NCBI GenBank assembly: GCA_948470475.1
Contig: OX419347.1
Span: forward strand, 752,501 to 816,500
Length of the DNA: 64,000 bases
Direction: 5' to 3'
Origin: Galaxea fascicularis
Taxonomy: Eukaryota > Cnidaria > Anthozoa > Scleractinia > Euphylliidae
Below, piece after piece: positions 1 to 15,000 of the stretch (position 1 is its first letter; every line of letters starts with the position of its first letter). Under the pieces are notes generated by a model. It ran no database searches and was not told the origin of the DNA. It saw nothing but the letters and a program-made list of their open reading frames with translations. A program made the position numbers and the translations under genes.

Positions 1-82
1 TGATCAACTTGTACAGAAATGAACTTAAGGAAATGATTGCCAATACCTCTGCAAACTAAAGGAATATATACAGCCTACATAC

Positions 83-3000
83 CTTATTATTAAGGCAACA
101 ATAATTATGACAAAAGCCAGGATAATAATTCCAGCAAATACTCCGCCATAAAGAGATCCAGCATCCATGCCACTGTGCTCCAATGCACCTACTAATAATG
201 TTATTACAACAAACAAAATTTGCAAAACTCAAAGAAAGCAAAAAATATTAGGGAAAAGCAACTCTCGCTGAGGGGTGCAATAGAATTGAATGATGTTGTT
301 TTTATATGACAAACGACTAACGTTTCCACAAGGAGTCTGTCTGTCACAAGAAACCTATATATAATGGAGGTGATCCACTGAAAGAAAGGTTTCACACTAG
401 GTCAGCCTTAAATGGAATATATAAACTTTGAAAATCCACTAAACTGGCCTGTTTAATAATGTTTATTGCACATGAAGCAAATCAAACTTTAAACAACATC
501 TAATGAAATATAGTTTGTCCAATGTTTATTAAAATATAATAGGCCCTTTGCAGTTTACAGTCACATGGTACAAAAACTGCCACGCTGGAGAGCAAACTGC
601 CCACTGGGACATCCAAAACAAAGCAACTTAACTTAATATTCTTTTGTTTTGGATGTCAAAGTGGGCAGTTTGCTCTTCAGCATGGCAGTTTTTATACCAT
701 GTGATTGTAAATTGCAAAGTGCCTATTGAATTACAGACTGGTAGGCTCACTTGGTGGAGTGCCAGACTACAGTGCAGGAGGTTGGGGGTTCAAACACCAG
801 CAAGACCAACACTCAGGGTCTTTTAAACATACTTCCTTCATAATGACATCTGGAAATTGTTAGACTTTCTAGTCTTCTCAGATACTGTAAGGACGATAAA
901 CCGTACGCCCAGTCCACAACTCCTCATAACTACTGATTCTGTGGGACATAGGGATGTAGGGACATAGCTACGGATGTTATGAACCCTGGCTGTGACCACC
1001 CCTAGAGTTGTCCTTGGGTTAGTGCTTGACATTAGGGATAACCTCACTGTGCCTTTCCCTCTTGGACTGAACTGTCAAAGAAAAATATAGCAATGGGTAT
1101 GAATATGAGAGTATGAGAATGCTCACCTGGTGTTTTTGTGATATCACGACTGACTGGAGGACTGACCTCTCCTGGAAAACTAGTGAATGCTTGGACCTGA
1201 ACAAGAGACAAAACACAAGAAAGGGTTGGGTGTGAAGGGCCATAATTACTGCTGAGGAATAGTAGATGGCACTTAAGGGGTAACACCATTTTTCCCCTAC
1301 ATTTTCTCTTTTGACCGGCAAATAGTAGCTGGCAAAACTATATTAGGAAAGTAGCTGGCAATATCACTGGTCTCTGGTGCTTTTTGACAACCATGCACAT
1401 AGTATAGTAGAGCAAAACAAAAGTAAAAACATGGATTACTTTTGACACTCAAGTTAAAACACTCTACATGTACACTGACTGATGTGATTACTGGAAGACT
1501 TACATATATCTGGTAACTTCTGTCTTTGTTAAGTCCAGAGAGAATGTAAAACAAGGAGGCATTTTTTAGTCCTTTAGTGACATCAACTGTGTAGTTCTTT
1601 TCAGTGTTGTTTGAGTAAATGATTCTGTATTTCTGTATAATTCCATTGGGGAACTCTGGTGGTATCCATGTTACTTTTAAAGATGTGGCTTCTTTATCTT
1701 TAAGCACAACACTCCTTGGTGCACTAGGAGCTAACAAAAGAAAACAAATAGGTCCGTTGTCATCTGATCTACTCTTTTTAGAGCTGCTGCCTGACTTTTA
1801 TTCCATTAAACTGTGGAAAAATCAGGACTCATACTGAGAGAACTGCCTCCTTCTTCCAACATGTAGTCTTGCAGAACTCCAATTGGCTGAAACAAAATGT
1901 CTTGAACCTATACCAAATTACTTATTACTGTTAAATTCCACGATGGATGATGTTTAAATTGGAAGGACCAACATGGTTATAGAAATTACGTGGCTCATGT
2001 GATTACACGAGTACTTCACTAGCTTCTTTTCAGCTCACTCAGAACTTTACCCTAAAAACCATATGTATACCAAAGAACAAAGTCTTCTTGGTGGTATAAA
2101 AATTTTTTCTCATAGCACCTGTAGAATCAAAAGAAAATACACAGAGAAATCAAGTGATGTTGAAACAGCATCACCGTGCATCAGTGCTTTCAATAAGCAC
2201 CAACGGCCAACAAAAAGCATCAGCTACTTTTCCCCCTAAATTTAAGTAATTAAAGAAAGATTCTTTGTATTAAATTAATTAAGTCAGTTACTTTTCTCTA
2301 ACCAGCTGCCTACTTCAAATTTTATTGAAACCTCTGGTGCATTCCTACCTCCTTCCATGGTTTCAATAGTTTGGTTGTTAGAGAAAGGACTCCACATCAT
2401 GTTTTTGTCAGAATCTCTGGTTCCCTCAGAAATGCTTATTAATATGGTGGCAAATGGCTGCACTCTTTTAAGTTCAATTTCTCTATATGGTTCCAGACGC
2501 AACACTGAATAATCAGACACATCCCTCCGGAATCTTCGTCTTCCTGCTCTGGTTGTCACTTTGGCAGGAATTTCACGTATAGTATGTTTATAATCTCCTT
2601 TTACATTCGTGAACCTCCATAACATTCTGACTTTAAATGCCACTACAATGCCATTGACGTCACTAGGTTTTTTCCACCTTAACCGCACACTATATGCTCC
2701 AGTAGTGTTGGCTTCAAGGCTTTTTGGTTCACTGGGAGCTACAAAGAGAAAACATTTTTGTTAAGGTAATATATAAACTCCTATGATTTCAAATTTGGAC
2801 ATCCTTTGAGGTAACAGACTTAAATAAGGTTTTTGTACAGCAAGACAAATTTTTGCAAACAAAAAAAATGCAAATAGAAGAATTTTCTCTTTAGCTTTAT
2901 TTTACCATTGTTATAAATCATTGTTAAATCAGCATATTAAATTTAGAGCAGTCATCTGTAAGGGCCACAGCCCATATAGTGCATGTACGTGTTACAACTG

Positions 3001-6000
3001 ATTAGCATGAAATCAGCACATGCGTGCTGAATTACAAAACCTTCCAAATAAAATGTTGAATTCACTTGGTCATCAATTAGCACTATATATCATGTGTTTT
3101 CCACAGGGCATTCATTTTTCACAAACAGCGTGCTACTTAACAATTACACATACATACTACTTGATTTATGGTTATACCAACCAATCTTACTATCCAGGTG
3201 AAAGATATTTGGGAGGTTGGAGATTCCAGTGCATATCCTACCAGCTTAACACTTTGAACCCTTAAATATCAACATGTATATTTTCCACATTGTTCCCCAA
3301 ACATTTTCTGTGGCAATGATGATATGAATTTGTTAAGACCTTAGTCACTTGTTGATCACTTCCTTTTTTCTCACAACCTTCGTGTTTGATTGAGCAGTGT
3401 TACTATAAAGAGAAATTAAACCCTGGTCACTCTTAGGGGTTAAAGGGTTAAACACTGTCTTTTACCTGCAGACATAGTGACAACAATCACAGCTTTACTT
3501 TCTGTTCCTGTTAAAACATTCAACACCTTGACTTTCACGGTGTAGTTTGTAAATGGAGAAAGGCCACCAATGGTCTTTTCTGTAACATTGGGTTTGACTG
3601 ATTCCATTCTGGGGTCATCAGTTCCAAAGTACTGTGTTTTTTCATACAAGATTGTGTACAACTTCAGAGGTCCATTGGGGTAAAGAGGTGCTTTCCACTT
3701 TACAAGAACTGCAGTGCTATTAATTGCATTTGCTTCAACATTCTGTGGAGGACTAGGTTCTGGAAAAAAAATTTGGGACATCAACACTGTTTTTTTTTTT
3801 CCTGTCAAAATAGCGGACTTTCTGGTAAATGTAATAAAGTTGCTGTACAATAATTGTAAAGAGCTCTCCAGTTGACAATTATTATTGAGAGCTTAAAGGA
3901 TGAACACACTTCCACTGGTGATCACCAAAACACTTATTAATACTACTCCTTGAACGTGATGTGGGCAAGTGTCTAGTGCAGTCTTGTCCAGATCTGACTC
4001 CACTTCAACTATCCTCTCATCTGCCCGATACCAATTCATCCACTTCTGATCTCTCACCACACTCATGCATTCTGAATGGACTAGTAAATACAACCGTAGT
4101 CAACTATCCCAACAATAATAATATTACCATAGTTAAATTAACTCATGGTCACCAAAGCAGTACTTTCGGTAACCTACTTGCTTCAACTGTCATTGCTGTC
4201 TCCCTGGATGGATCACTGGTGAAGTGCTTATTAGTCGCATACAACTCAATAATGTATTCAGTGTACGATGTAAGATTGGTTAATGTGTAAGATGTTGTCC
4301 TTGGAGGAATTCCAGAGATTCTTATCCATCTATTACTGTCAGCTGTACGGTACTGTAAGGTATAACGCAGTAAATAGAGATGGCTGGTGCCCTCTGATAA
4401 CAATGACCATGATAGGGAAAGAGAATCCTTGTGACGTGTTTGTATGCTCAGTTTCACCACTGGTTTATCTGAAAAGACAGATGCAAAGAAAAATTTTAAT
4501 CCCATTTAAGCCCCTGGCTTTGGCTTTACTTAAGGCCCTAGCAAACGGCTTCAACATTAGCTTCAACATCCATTCGATTTTGTTGAACGCTGTTGGAAGG
4601 TTGTTGAATGATGTTGAACGGTAGGATGAGCAAACAGTTTCAACATTTCATTCAACAAAACTTAGCGAGTAGCCTGGTAATTAGTTTCAGGCACCAGCGC
4701 TTGCTCAACAATGTTGAAACAGGGGGGGCAAACGACTTCAACTCTGTTTCAACATTCCGAACATTCCAGAGAACAAAAGAAATGTTGAATGCATGTTGAA
4801 ACAAAGTTTAAAGGCTTTTAAACTCTTTCAACATCGATTCAACATCGTTTCAACACGTTTCAACAAGTTGGAAAGGGAGTGGCAAACGCTTTCAACATTG
4901 CCATTCAACAAAATCGAAAGGATGTTGAAGCAAATGTTGAAGCCGTTTGCTAGGGCCTTTATGGTTATAATTTGTATGGTATAAAAACAATAATAAAAGA
5001 TAAAAGAAGAATTATTTCTGCGAGGAAGAAATCCTTAGGAAAGTCATCAAAATCAATTGAAATTAAAGCTGATAAAAAGTACTGGTACATCTAACATTTA
5101 CATTTTCTAAGTGCTGTACAATGAGTGCACTAAATTTGGTCTTAAGGAGGCTTGAAAGGGTTTTTCGTTGATGTAGTGTCTGGGAAACGATGAAAGATTA
5201 CAAAGAAGGATATTTAATGGTATGGGCAAACAATATGTCTCCTTGGAACTCTAACGTTGGGCTATATTTCAAGGGTGCTTATGACATCATATCAGTTACC
5301 ATGGCAACACCCCAGGTCCACAGAAACGTCCTCTAAATGTCAGTTTTTGTAAATTATCTGAAAAAAAAGCTCCCTAAATTCTTAAACTTTTCAGGTAGTA
5401 TGAAAACAATTTATCTTGTAGAATTTAATATTATTAAAAATAATGCCTTTTATGGCTTACAGAAAATTCTGCTAGATGATTTTCTCCAAAACTTTTATAT
5501 TTGAAGTGCCATTGTGAATGGTACGTGCATGCAAAAAATCAACACAGGTCACCGAGCAAAATTTTGAGCTAAAAACAAATGTTTTCTGAAGATTTTATTT
5601 CCAGTTCGCACGATTTTACGTAGCATTTAACTTCTGGTGAACTTGATTTTGATTCATTTAGCTGATGCATGCATCTTAGCATATAGTGTGTAGATTGCGC
5701 ATGCGTGCGTGCAGCTAAAAACCCTTTCCAGCCTCCTTTACACACAGCTGTACTATGAACATATGATTCAACCTTACCAACTTTCACTAATCGCACATCC
5801 AGTTGAGCTTGTCCTTTACTATTTGTCACGGTACATGTGTATGGTCCAAAGCCCTTTAGGCCTTGGGGAGTCACCTGCAGTATTCCACTCTTCTCTGAGG
5901 TGGCGACTACACCAGATGAATTTGTCCAGATGTAACGTGGTGCAGGGTCACCATCAGCAACACAAGTCAGATTTGTTGTAATTCCTGCCCATGCTGGCAC

Positions 6001-9000
6001 ATCTTGGCTTGATGCTGTTTTGTTGATAACTGGGGCATCTTGTTGGTAAAATAAATAAGTCAGATTTAACTGAGACCTAATGAGCACCCCCCAACCCCAC
6101 AACCAAGATTCAAGTAAGAGATCCAATACTCACAATACACATTAATGTTAAACTCTGCAGAGTCATAACCAACACTATTAGCTGCCATGCATCTGTACCG
6201 TCCTTTGTCTGAACGTTGAACATTTGGTAGTAGCAAGGAACTTCCATTTCCAACATTCCTATTACCAAGCAGTTTAATCCATTTAATGGTGGGTGGTGGA
6301 TAGCCTCTGGCCTCACACCGTACAGCAACTGGGTTATTCTCATCAGCAATTTTATTGCTAGGACGGAGAGTTATTGTTGGTGCATCTGAAAGTATGAACA
6401 GAATTAATAATATTCCAATAATTGAAAACAAGGTGATATTTTTTGGCTAACTGAATGGCTCATCCAGCTACTGATTGATTTGTTTAACCAAATCAGGTGG
6501 GTATTCCCTCCAAGATTTGGGGCAGAGGATTTCACAGTTCTGTATAGTCAACCAATTTGCAACAAACCTGTACTAGGAATCTTGTGCAAGCAGTAATAGC
6601 TAAGTACAATTGACAGTGTAATAATAAATTATTGTTTTACTCAAAGAAGTATACCTGATATTTTTTAGAAGACAATCTACTTACGGCGAACATAAACTGT
6701 GACCTCACTCAATGGACCTCTTCCCAATTTATTTTCAGGTTGGCAGCTGTAGATTCCACTTTGGCTATTCTTAATTGCTGTTATCATAAGAATGCCAGAT
6801 CTTTCAGCCTTCCTGTCCCCTATAGGCTTCCCATCAATGAAAAACCTATATTTGGGGGCAGGATTTCCATGGGCCTTACATATGATTGCTATGAGTGATC
6901 CATCACTAACTGTGTCATCTGGAGTATCAGTTGTAATGTTTGTGTCTTTGGGCTCATCTGGAAATAAAATACATATCATATAAATATATATGATAAACTA
7001 TTAAAATGTAATTTGCTATTAAATTATCAAATGAAACAAGAACAATCAGGTACATGTGCATTTAGTAAATCAGTGATGTACATAATATCAGTGGAAACCT
7101 TTGCAATAAGGTATACATTGTTACAACAAATGTGTTAAAGGTAAACTCAGTTTTGAGCCCAATAATTAAATTTAAAGAGATGAAAATCGAGACAGTAAAG
7201 CATAATAACAGAACAACCTATTATTGTTTATTCTAGACCACTGGAAATATTTTGTTATACAAATCTAAGCTCAAAGCAGGCCATCTGATTTACGCGTTGG
7301 TGCGATTTCGCACAATTGACCTCAAATCGTATCCGATCGCACAATTCATAAAAAATCGCACAATTCTTAAAACATAAACCATAAATAAATGCCTTTTCTG
7401 AAAAAATTCCTCGTCTGTCCTTAGTTTCAAGACGATTTACTTTCAAAAAAGCCCAAGAAACGTTCTGAAACCATCGAATTTCAAAAACAATCGAAGTTCC
7501 CGGCGTTATTTTCGTTTTTGAGTTAGCTTATCAGAATTGCTGTTATAAATCCATGACATATGATCCTTCTATACTCACATTGTATTAGTATGTGGTAATT
7601 GGAAATGAGTAAAATTTTTATCAGGGAAGCGTTGTTCGACAACGAAATGTAAGCTTCTTTCAGTTCTTTCGCGTACATCGGCGGCGTCCTCATGGACAAA
7701 TTTATAATGAAAATGCCCGCTGTTCCTTCGTGCTGAACTACTGGGAAAACCAAATCGCACCTTCCTCCAAATTTGACTGCCAAAGACCGAGCAGAAAAAT
7801 ATGCCACCGGTACGTTCCACGTGGATGATGGACTGATGTTTTGTTCATCGTGTAACGTCGTAATTGATCATCTAAATACAAAATTGATCATTTTGTTGAT
7901 CTTTACAAATGAGACTCTGGATTTAGTTATTTTCCCTGTTGACACTGGATATGGAAATGTAATTATGATTTATCAGCTAAAATTTGTGAACTGAAGATAA
8001 TGCAATGACAGGCAGGCCGGGATGCAATAGGTCCCCACCAGGGTGGCCTGGGTTCAAATTGAGGATACTAGAGTTAAGAGAATGTAACATTTTGAGTATT
8101 CAAGTTAGTTTTGGAATAAATGGGTGGCACGTCACTGAGTTGATGCAAATATGCATATACCCATGCCACTGCAAATTCCCAGTTCTTCCTTTTTTTTAAA
8201 TTAACAATTCACTACATTGGGTAAAAATGTAATCACTGGCCACTTCTCTGTTTGCAAAATATTTATACTGAGACGAAGATATCCCAGTGAATAGCCACTT
8301 TATAGCTGTTGAATGGGAGAACCTGCAATGGAAAAGCTTTGGTGATGTAAACAGCAAATACTGCAATAGAAACAAGAAAATGTACCGACTTTGAGCCAAG
8401 GTGGTGCATCATACAGTCTCAGTTTGGTATATAAGCTTATATAATTAAGTGTCATAATTATATTTTTATCCCAATTCACTCATAATTGCTTTTTTTGTTC
8501 CCTTATGAAAAAAAATCGCTGTTAGAGCAGCACAAAAGTGGTTTTCTTTCTCAGAATCCTAGTAAAACAAGCTTAAAATAGTTGAGGAAAAAATCTCATA
8601 ATTTACCACATAATAGTCCTTTCTTATCGCACAATCTACGCTGAAAATATTGCACAATTTCTGATTTTTCATCGCACCCTCAGGGGTTTCAATAAGTTTT
8701 GAAATAGCCGTCTGAGCTTGCTAAAATAAGCGGCGACTTGATTAATTTCTTTTTAATCATATTAGTGAAATTTAGACAAAGTAGGCGGCAGTGAGAGGCA
8801 AATTCTGACAAACTAGGCGGCGATTTTCGCCGGTTGCCGGCTCCTAATGAAACCCCTGACCCTATCAGATGGCCTGTCAAAGAAGACCATGGGATACTGT
8901 TGAATGTTTTGATGCCAAAAAGCAGATCTTTAAACTTAGTATTTTAGATCTGTTCAAAACAGTTTAAAGTTCAGTCGACCTTTCACATCACACTGTTTTG

Positions 9001-12000
9001 CAACTTAGTACAAAACTTTCTAAATACTAACTGAGATAAAAGAATTAAGTTCAAACAGATCTTAATGCACCTACAGTGGACATTGATTTGGACTTGTTTT
9101 TCCTCCTGTCCTCCAACATTTTCTGCTATGCATGTGTATAGTCCCTCATCTTTGTAAGTAACAGGTGAAAATTCCAGTTTTGCTATTCGCCGACCCTGTG
9201 TGAGAATGTTACCATCTTTTTTCCATGTTACTGTAGGCTTTGGTTTTCCAACTGAATCACAAGTAAGCTCTTCAGAGTTGCCTTCAATCCAAGGTTCTGC
9301 TTGTGCTATCTCAGTTATAATTCGTGGAGGATCTGTCAAACATTGTAAATAGATTTCATTTTAAAAAAATCCATTCTTGAAATTGTTCATGAAGGCAACA
9401 CAGAGGGGAAAGGGTGAAAACACCACAACAGCAGGAATGGGACATAAACACACAGGTGTTACTGAGACAGGGGGTACCAGAAAGGTGTGGAAAGCAAGAT
9501 GTTTAGTCTTCTCTGTCCCCATCCCCCTTAAACACAAGGTGTCTCTGACTTGTTGGTATTGATCTTACATAATTTTATACGTTTGAATACTTATCTGTTC
9601 ATTATCCCATTTCATTTCAATCTTCAGTTAAGACCAATGAAGTAAAAATGCCATCACAACAGAGGTCTAAGATGCAGTGCTATTATTTGACCTCAGCAAA
9701 CAATATTGACCTCCAGATATTTGCAAATGGCTCTTAAGTCTAATACACCTCTACAGTATGTGTAAGTAAAGTTTTTAAACCACAAAAATGACCAACGTAT
9801 AACATTTGCCCTCACAAAATCACTGAACAGAAGAACTTGATTTTCAAGATAAATCCCATAAAGCCATTATCTGAAGCAAAACAAGAAAAACTGGTTTTTC
9901 AGAAGTCCCACAGTGACCATGCTTGTGTCCTCTTAGGCACTGCCATTTAATTTTCTTTTGCCAAAACAAAATGTGACCATTTTGTCCCTCACAATCACAA
10001 TATTTTGATCAGAGTTTAAAATACAACCAACTGTTTGTGACCTTAAAACCAGCTGTTCTTCTTATTTATGAAAATAAATGTGGCTTGACCTCAGGCTATG
10101 ACTAGACCTCTCCCTAATTTAAAGAGCGGGTAAAAATAATGAAATACTAACAATCCAATTACCTGTCGGTGAAGTATGTTTTTGAGAATTTATGTTCATA
10201 AGAGCTCTAAGAAATTAAATCAGTGCAAACACAGTTGGAGATTACCATAAGCAAATAATTAAATAATTATTAAAGTGATAAGAACCAAATCATGATGACA
10301 GTATTACTGTTTGTGAGGCTATGATTTAATGAATTTTCTTGGAATTTAAATTGGAAATTTCACTTGTCTTCTGATTGAAAATATTATCTCTGCATGACTA
10401 ATACCTCATTTTTTTAGGACTAATTTAGGCCAATTTTTGAAATTATGGATGGAAATTGATGACATTGTTTGTGCTTTAACCAGTAATATTACTTGGCAAA
10501 GCGCTAACATGAGCCACAGCTCCCTGTCAGATTGTACATAAGCAGCAATATTATATATGCACTACATGTATGTATCATCGCCATGAACTGCATGCATAGC
10601 ATCACCTCAGCAGAGCATCAAGGTATCTATAACCACTCTACAAGTGCCTGCTGCAAACATTCATTACCATCACAATGAAATCCAGTAGAAAAATTCCATG
10701 AAAAGAAACACTCTTTTCATTTGTTCCCCTGGCTGGCATAACTGATCAGATCAGTGTGTAGATACAGAGAAACAGGTTAAATGCTAGCCATTTGAACTCC
10801 CACAAAATACAGTAAGCCCATGTAAATAAACTCCTAATTATTCAAAAAAAAAAACCTTTAGTCATACATGTAGCAGACTTCATTTGAAAATGTTGGGAAC
10901 CCTAACACCTCATTCCACCAGCTTACCTTCTGCAGTGATATAACCAACCCCTGTTCTTGTCTGAATACTGTGTTCATTACTTAACCCTAAACCATAACTA
11001 GATTAAAATTTAAATTCTCATTTACTGTCCCTACACATTTCCTATAGAAGTAGTAGGGATAATGTGATCCTAGCTGCCCTTAATTCTCATGACCACACTG
11101 TTTTTTAAAGCGTTGATATATTACATGGAGAAATTCAATGCTAATCACTCTTAGGGTTTAAAGGTGCCATACACAATTTGTATGTTAACTGGGGACACCT
11201 ATCTAAATAAACCCTAAAATGAGCCACAACTCCCTGTCAGATACACAGTGTTCCAGATAAGCAGCGGGTCTCGGGTCAAAAACCCGAGAAATCTGGCTCC
11301 CTGACCCGACACACAGAGTTGTTAAGTAAGAAAATTAGGGAAGACCCGTGTCTTATGACCCCTTAAAAATTTTCCATGACTCCCTAACTCTGAAAGTTAA
11401 CTGGAACAATGGATACAGAACATGCAACCTAGATGAAGGTTTGCATTATATTGGGTGATTCATACCCTACCACGGGCAGCATCAACATTTTAGCCCCCCC
11501 CTCCCTGGCCTGACAAATGACCTGCTTATGGGCAACAATTATTTGCAGGCTTGCAAAGTATTCCTTAACATTAAAAGAGATGGCACCATTCTTAACTTTT
11601 ACACAGTTTCTCACCCCTAAAACTGCCCAGGATCTAACTTTCCATCACAGTATCACTAAGTCATTATTAGCATACAGTATGTGAGAATAAAGAACAGGAA
11701 CACCAATGGTGAAATAAGCAGAGTTTTAACAGTGTAGCTAGTTAAGAAAGAAAAAGTGTTAAAAGAAAATGCATGTTGAAATGACAGACTAAAAGGATTA
11801 CAGCCAAACATCAACTGAAAAGCCTGAAGTGTTCACTTCTAACCACATTTTGAGTTAAATTCAGTAAATCATGAACTGAGTGATAATATTGATATGCCGG
11901 TAGCTGGTAAGCAAAGCTTGAACAATAAGGGCTGAGTTAGACCAACTCAATCTACTATTCTTCCTTCCAAAATTACAGCTTAGTGAACAATGAGTAATTT

Positions 12001-15000
12001 CAAAGGGTGTGATTCGGTGTTAGTGAAAACATTGGCCAGTAGCTAAAGAAGGTGACGATCAATATGGCAACTACTGAGTCTCTAATCATTCATTTTTTTA
12101 ATAATATGTTTATCACTTAGTTTGAAATTAACACCTTGGTCAGCCCAACATGGTTCCAATGCAATTTAGAATTGGAATCAACATAGGACTGTCAGTTAAA
12201 AAACTGTGGGAAAGGTGTTGTGATTTTTGCTTTACATGATTAAGTTTTCCAGTCAAACAATAGCCCCCATAGAAAAGGTATTATTATGCATGGAATAGGA
12301 AATTTTATCTGCTACACACTTAGGTTCATAATAATCATACACCTAATAATCATGCACCTGATCAATGGTTTTGATATTCAAATAGACAAAATGTTGAACT
12401 TTTCCTGTTTGGCTCAACTGAACTGACAAATAGTGAAAACATTGAAACTTCCTTTCATGTTCAGCACTTTATAAGAGAGTCTAACCATTTTTCTTTTCCT
12501 TTCTCTAGTCATTATAATTAAGAAAACTTAAAACCTGTGTCCGTGTTCGTGTCCGTGTTATTCCTATGTGGTAATTTAAAGTTCAAGTGTGAGCCCCCTG
12601 TGATGACCTAATTAAGCTCTTGGGGCAAACATGTAGAAAAATATGTTTTTAAAAAAAAGTGTGTAGCAGATTGTTCTCAGTAGGAAACTTGAGGTTTGAT
12701 AAATCACCATGCAATTTTCTCAATGCTTTTCCATTTTCATTTCCTAGAGATTAAGGCTTTCATGGTGTGCACATGAATGATCCTCATTCATAATTCAGTG
12801 TTCATTTTGCATTCTGTTCGTAAATACTCTGCCAACAGCCTAGTTCAGTGTTAAAAGCAGAATTTTTTTTCTTCTCCTACATTTGTTATTTTACATCTAC
12901 TTGTTGTTATGTATTTTAATATATTTGGGGAAAATGTGAAACAGTTTGATTTGGAGTTTCAGCAACCTTTTCTTTGGCTGATGTGTTTTATAGAAGTTTG
13001 AAAGGCTGAGTGGCAGCACTAGCCCAATGGTTTTCCCTTTTTGATTGTTTACAACATTTCTACACCAGAATGCATGGGGGGGAGGGGGGGGGGCATAACA
13101 CATGCACATCTAATAACTGGCCAAACAATAAATTCAACAGCAAGGTCATTGCCTCTGGTTATGACAACACCTAATTCTTCGAGTTTAGGGAATGTTAACA
13201 GTAATATTTAGGCCTTGTGTATGGATTTAAACTAACCAACAAATGTAAGTTTGAATAAAAATAATGGCAAATGTCATATTAATTATGCGTCAGTCGAACA
13301 AGCAGAGTCCTAACAAATACACTTACCGATCATGTATTGGCTAAATTTTCATGTAAACAGAGAATTATAAATTAATGAAGTGGATAAATGTTCCCCTCTT
13401 ATTTGCTGCAGTACTAAGAAAATATCACGCCAAACAAAACATGTGCCCCAGGCAAATACTCCAGTAATTGAAATTGTCATTACCAGTGTTGAATTACTAC
13501 AAAATGAGCTGTTTCTTATATTTTAAAAAATTCTGATGAAATGTTTCAAGTTTTTACTTGAATATACTACATAATTCAAAGAAAACTAAGTATTACGGTT
13601 TATGATTAAGTAAAGGTCAGAAACTTCTGAAGCTTTCCTCTATGTTTTTCACCCTGCATATATTACCTGATCATTATTTAAGTTCAGCCCAAGCCACTGA
13701 TGTCAAATGGGTATATTTAAAGTGATTCATCAAGGCACATTTTAATAATGATGTGAATGATAAATTGCACTGCCCACAATGAAATTTAAAAAATTGAAAT
13801 TTCAATGAAAACAAAAACATTACACTGACAACACTGACTCAAGGTATTCCAAATATTCTCCATGTATATAACAGTAAACCTAAAAACATCAAGGAACCGA
13901 AAAATTTCACCTCTTCAAAAAAGAAACATCCAAAGTGTCAGATATATTTTTGTTTTCTTGTAAGTGCTAGAACCCGCTACTGCCCAGTTCTAATCTGAAT
14001 AATTTTTGCTCTGACACTCAAATATACCTACTCAGAGGTTAGTATACAAAGAGCTTTCATTACATGAGGCAGCTGGTTATAAAAAATTAAACACAGTAAA
14101 TTCTAAAAAAAAAGGCTGGTCGTGATTACAAGTAAGTGTGATAACCGAGCAAAGACAAAACAAAGGCCTTATTTACCGCCAAAAAACCCACATTCGATTT
14201 CTTAATGTCCAATTTACAGTTTTTATAAAAAATAATGATTGAACGGCCGCAAACTCATTCCTAAAATGCCCAACAAATAGATTTGGCTGCAAGGTCTTTG
14301 TTTTTCTCTGCACGATAGCTAAACCTACAGGGCGGTCGCTTGTGTCCGTTGTGATCTGTGATGAAAAAAAGCCACGAGAAAAATTAATCCCTTGGATTAT
14401 CCCCATTTTAAAGGCTCACACCGTCTGAAACAAAAAACTGCTCGCAATTTGAATTCCAAACTCTATTACAAACTCATTTCACACAGAGAGTTTCCGCTCT
14501 GTAATCGCCGTCACCTCGCACACTTGAATATTAACTCATAAATGGTTTATTGACTTCCCTTTGTGAAACACTCCTCGGTCATTTGGCTTCATATGATTTC
14601 CTCCCCCTTAAAAACGCGTGTGGGCAATAATATGACACGTACATTTTAAAAACATTTGGCCCGATTTAATGTTCTAGAATACGTGATCTTTGATCGCTAA
14701 GTTGGAAAACTGAAGAACTGTCTGTAGTGAGTATCAAATATTCAGAATATCATTCGCGTGCCCTTTAAACCCAGTTATATTAAACATCCTATTCGAATAA
14801 CAAACCGGATGAACAAGATAGAAAATAACAAAGCAAAAAAAATAATAATAAGACGAATTATAAGCTAGTTCTTGAAGCGGATAGATGTATTGACATTGCT
14901 TCACCAACGCCACGATTAAACTAAACAATTTGATGCAAAAGTAAACAAACCCAAAGAAGAGAGGCATTGCTTGTCAATTTCGTGAAATGTCACTCAGTTA

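Noticed and set aside
4534..4957. Regularly spaced short repeats suggestive of a CRISPR array
   Set aside because: The repeats are 7 bp, on both strands and irregularly spaced, in a eukaryotic intron. It is a foldback transposon.
7523..7820. Overlapping minus-strand frames of 81 and 94 codons
   Set aside because: They lie inside the 1.6-kb transposon, lack transposase motifs and are probably shadows or decayed sequence.
8005..8090. GGTTCAAAT motif resembling a SINE B-box
   Set aside because: No matching A-box and no similarity to the SINE bodies in the window.
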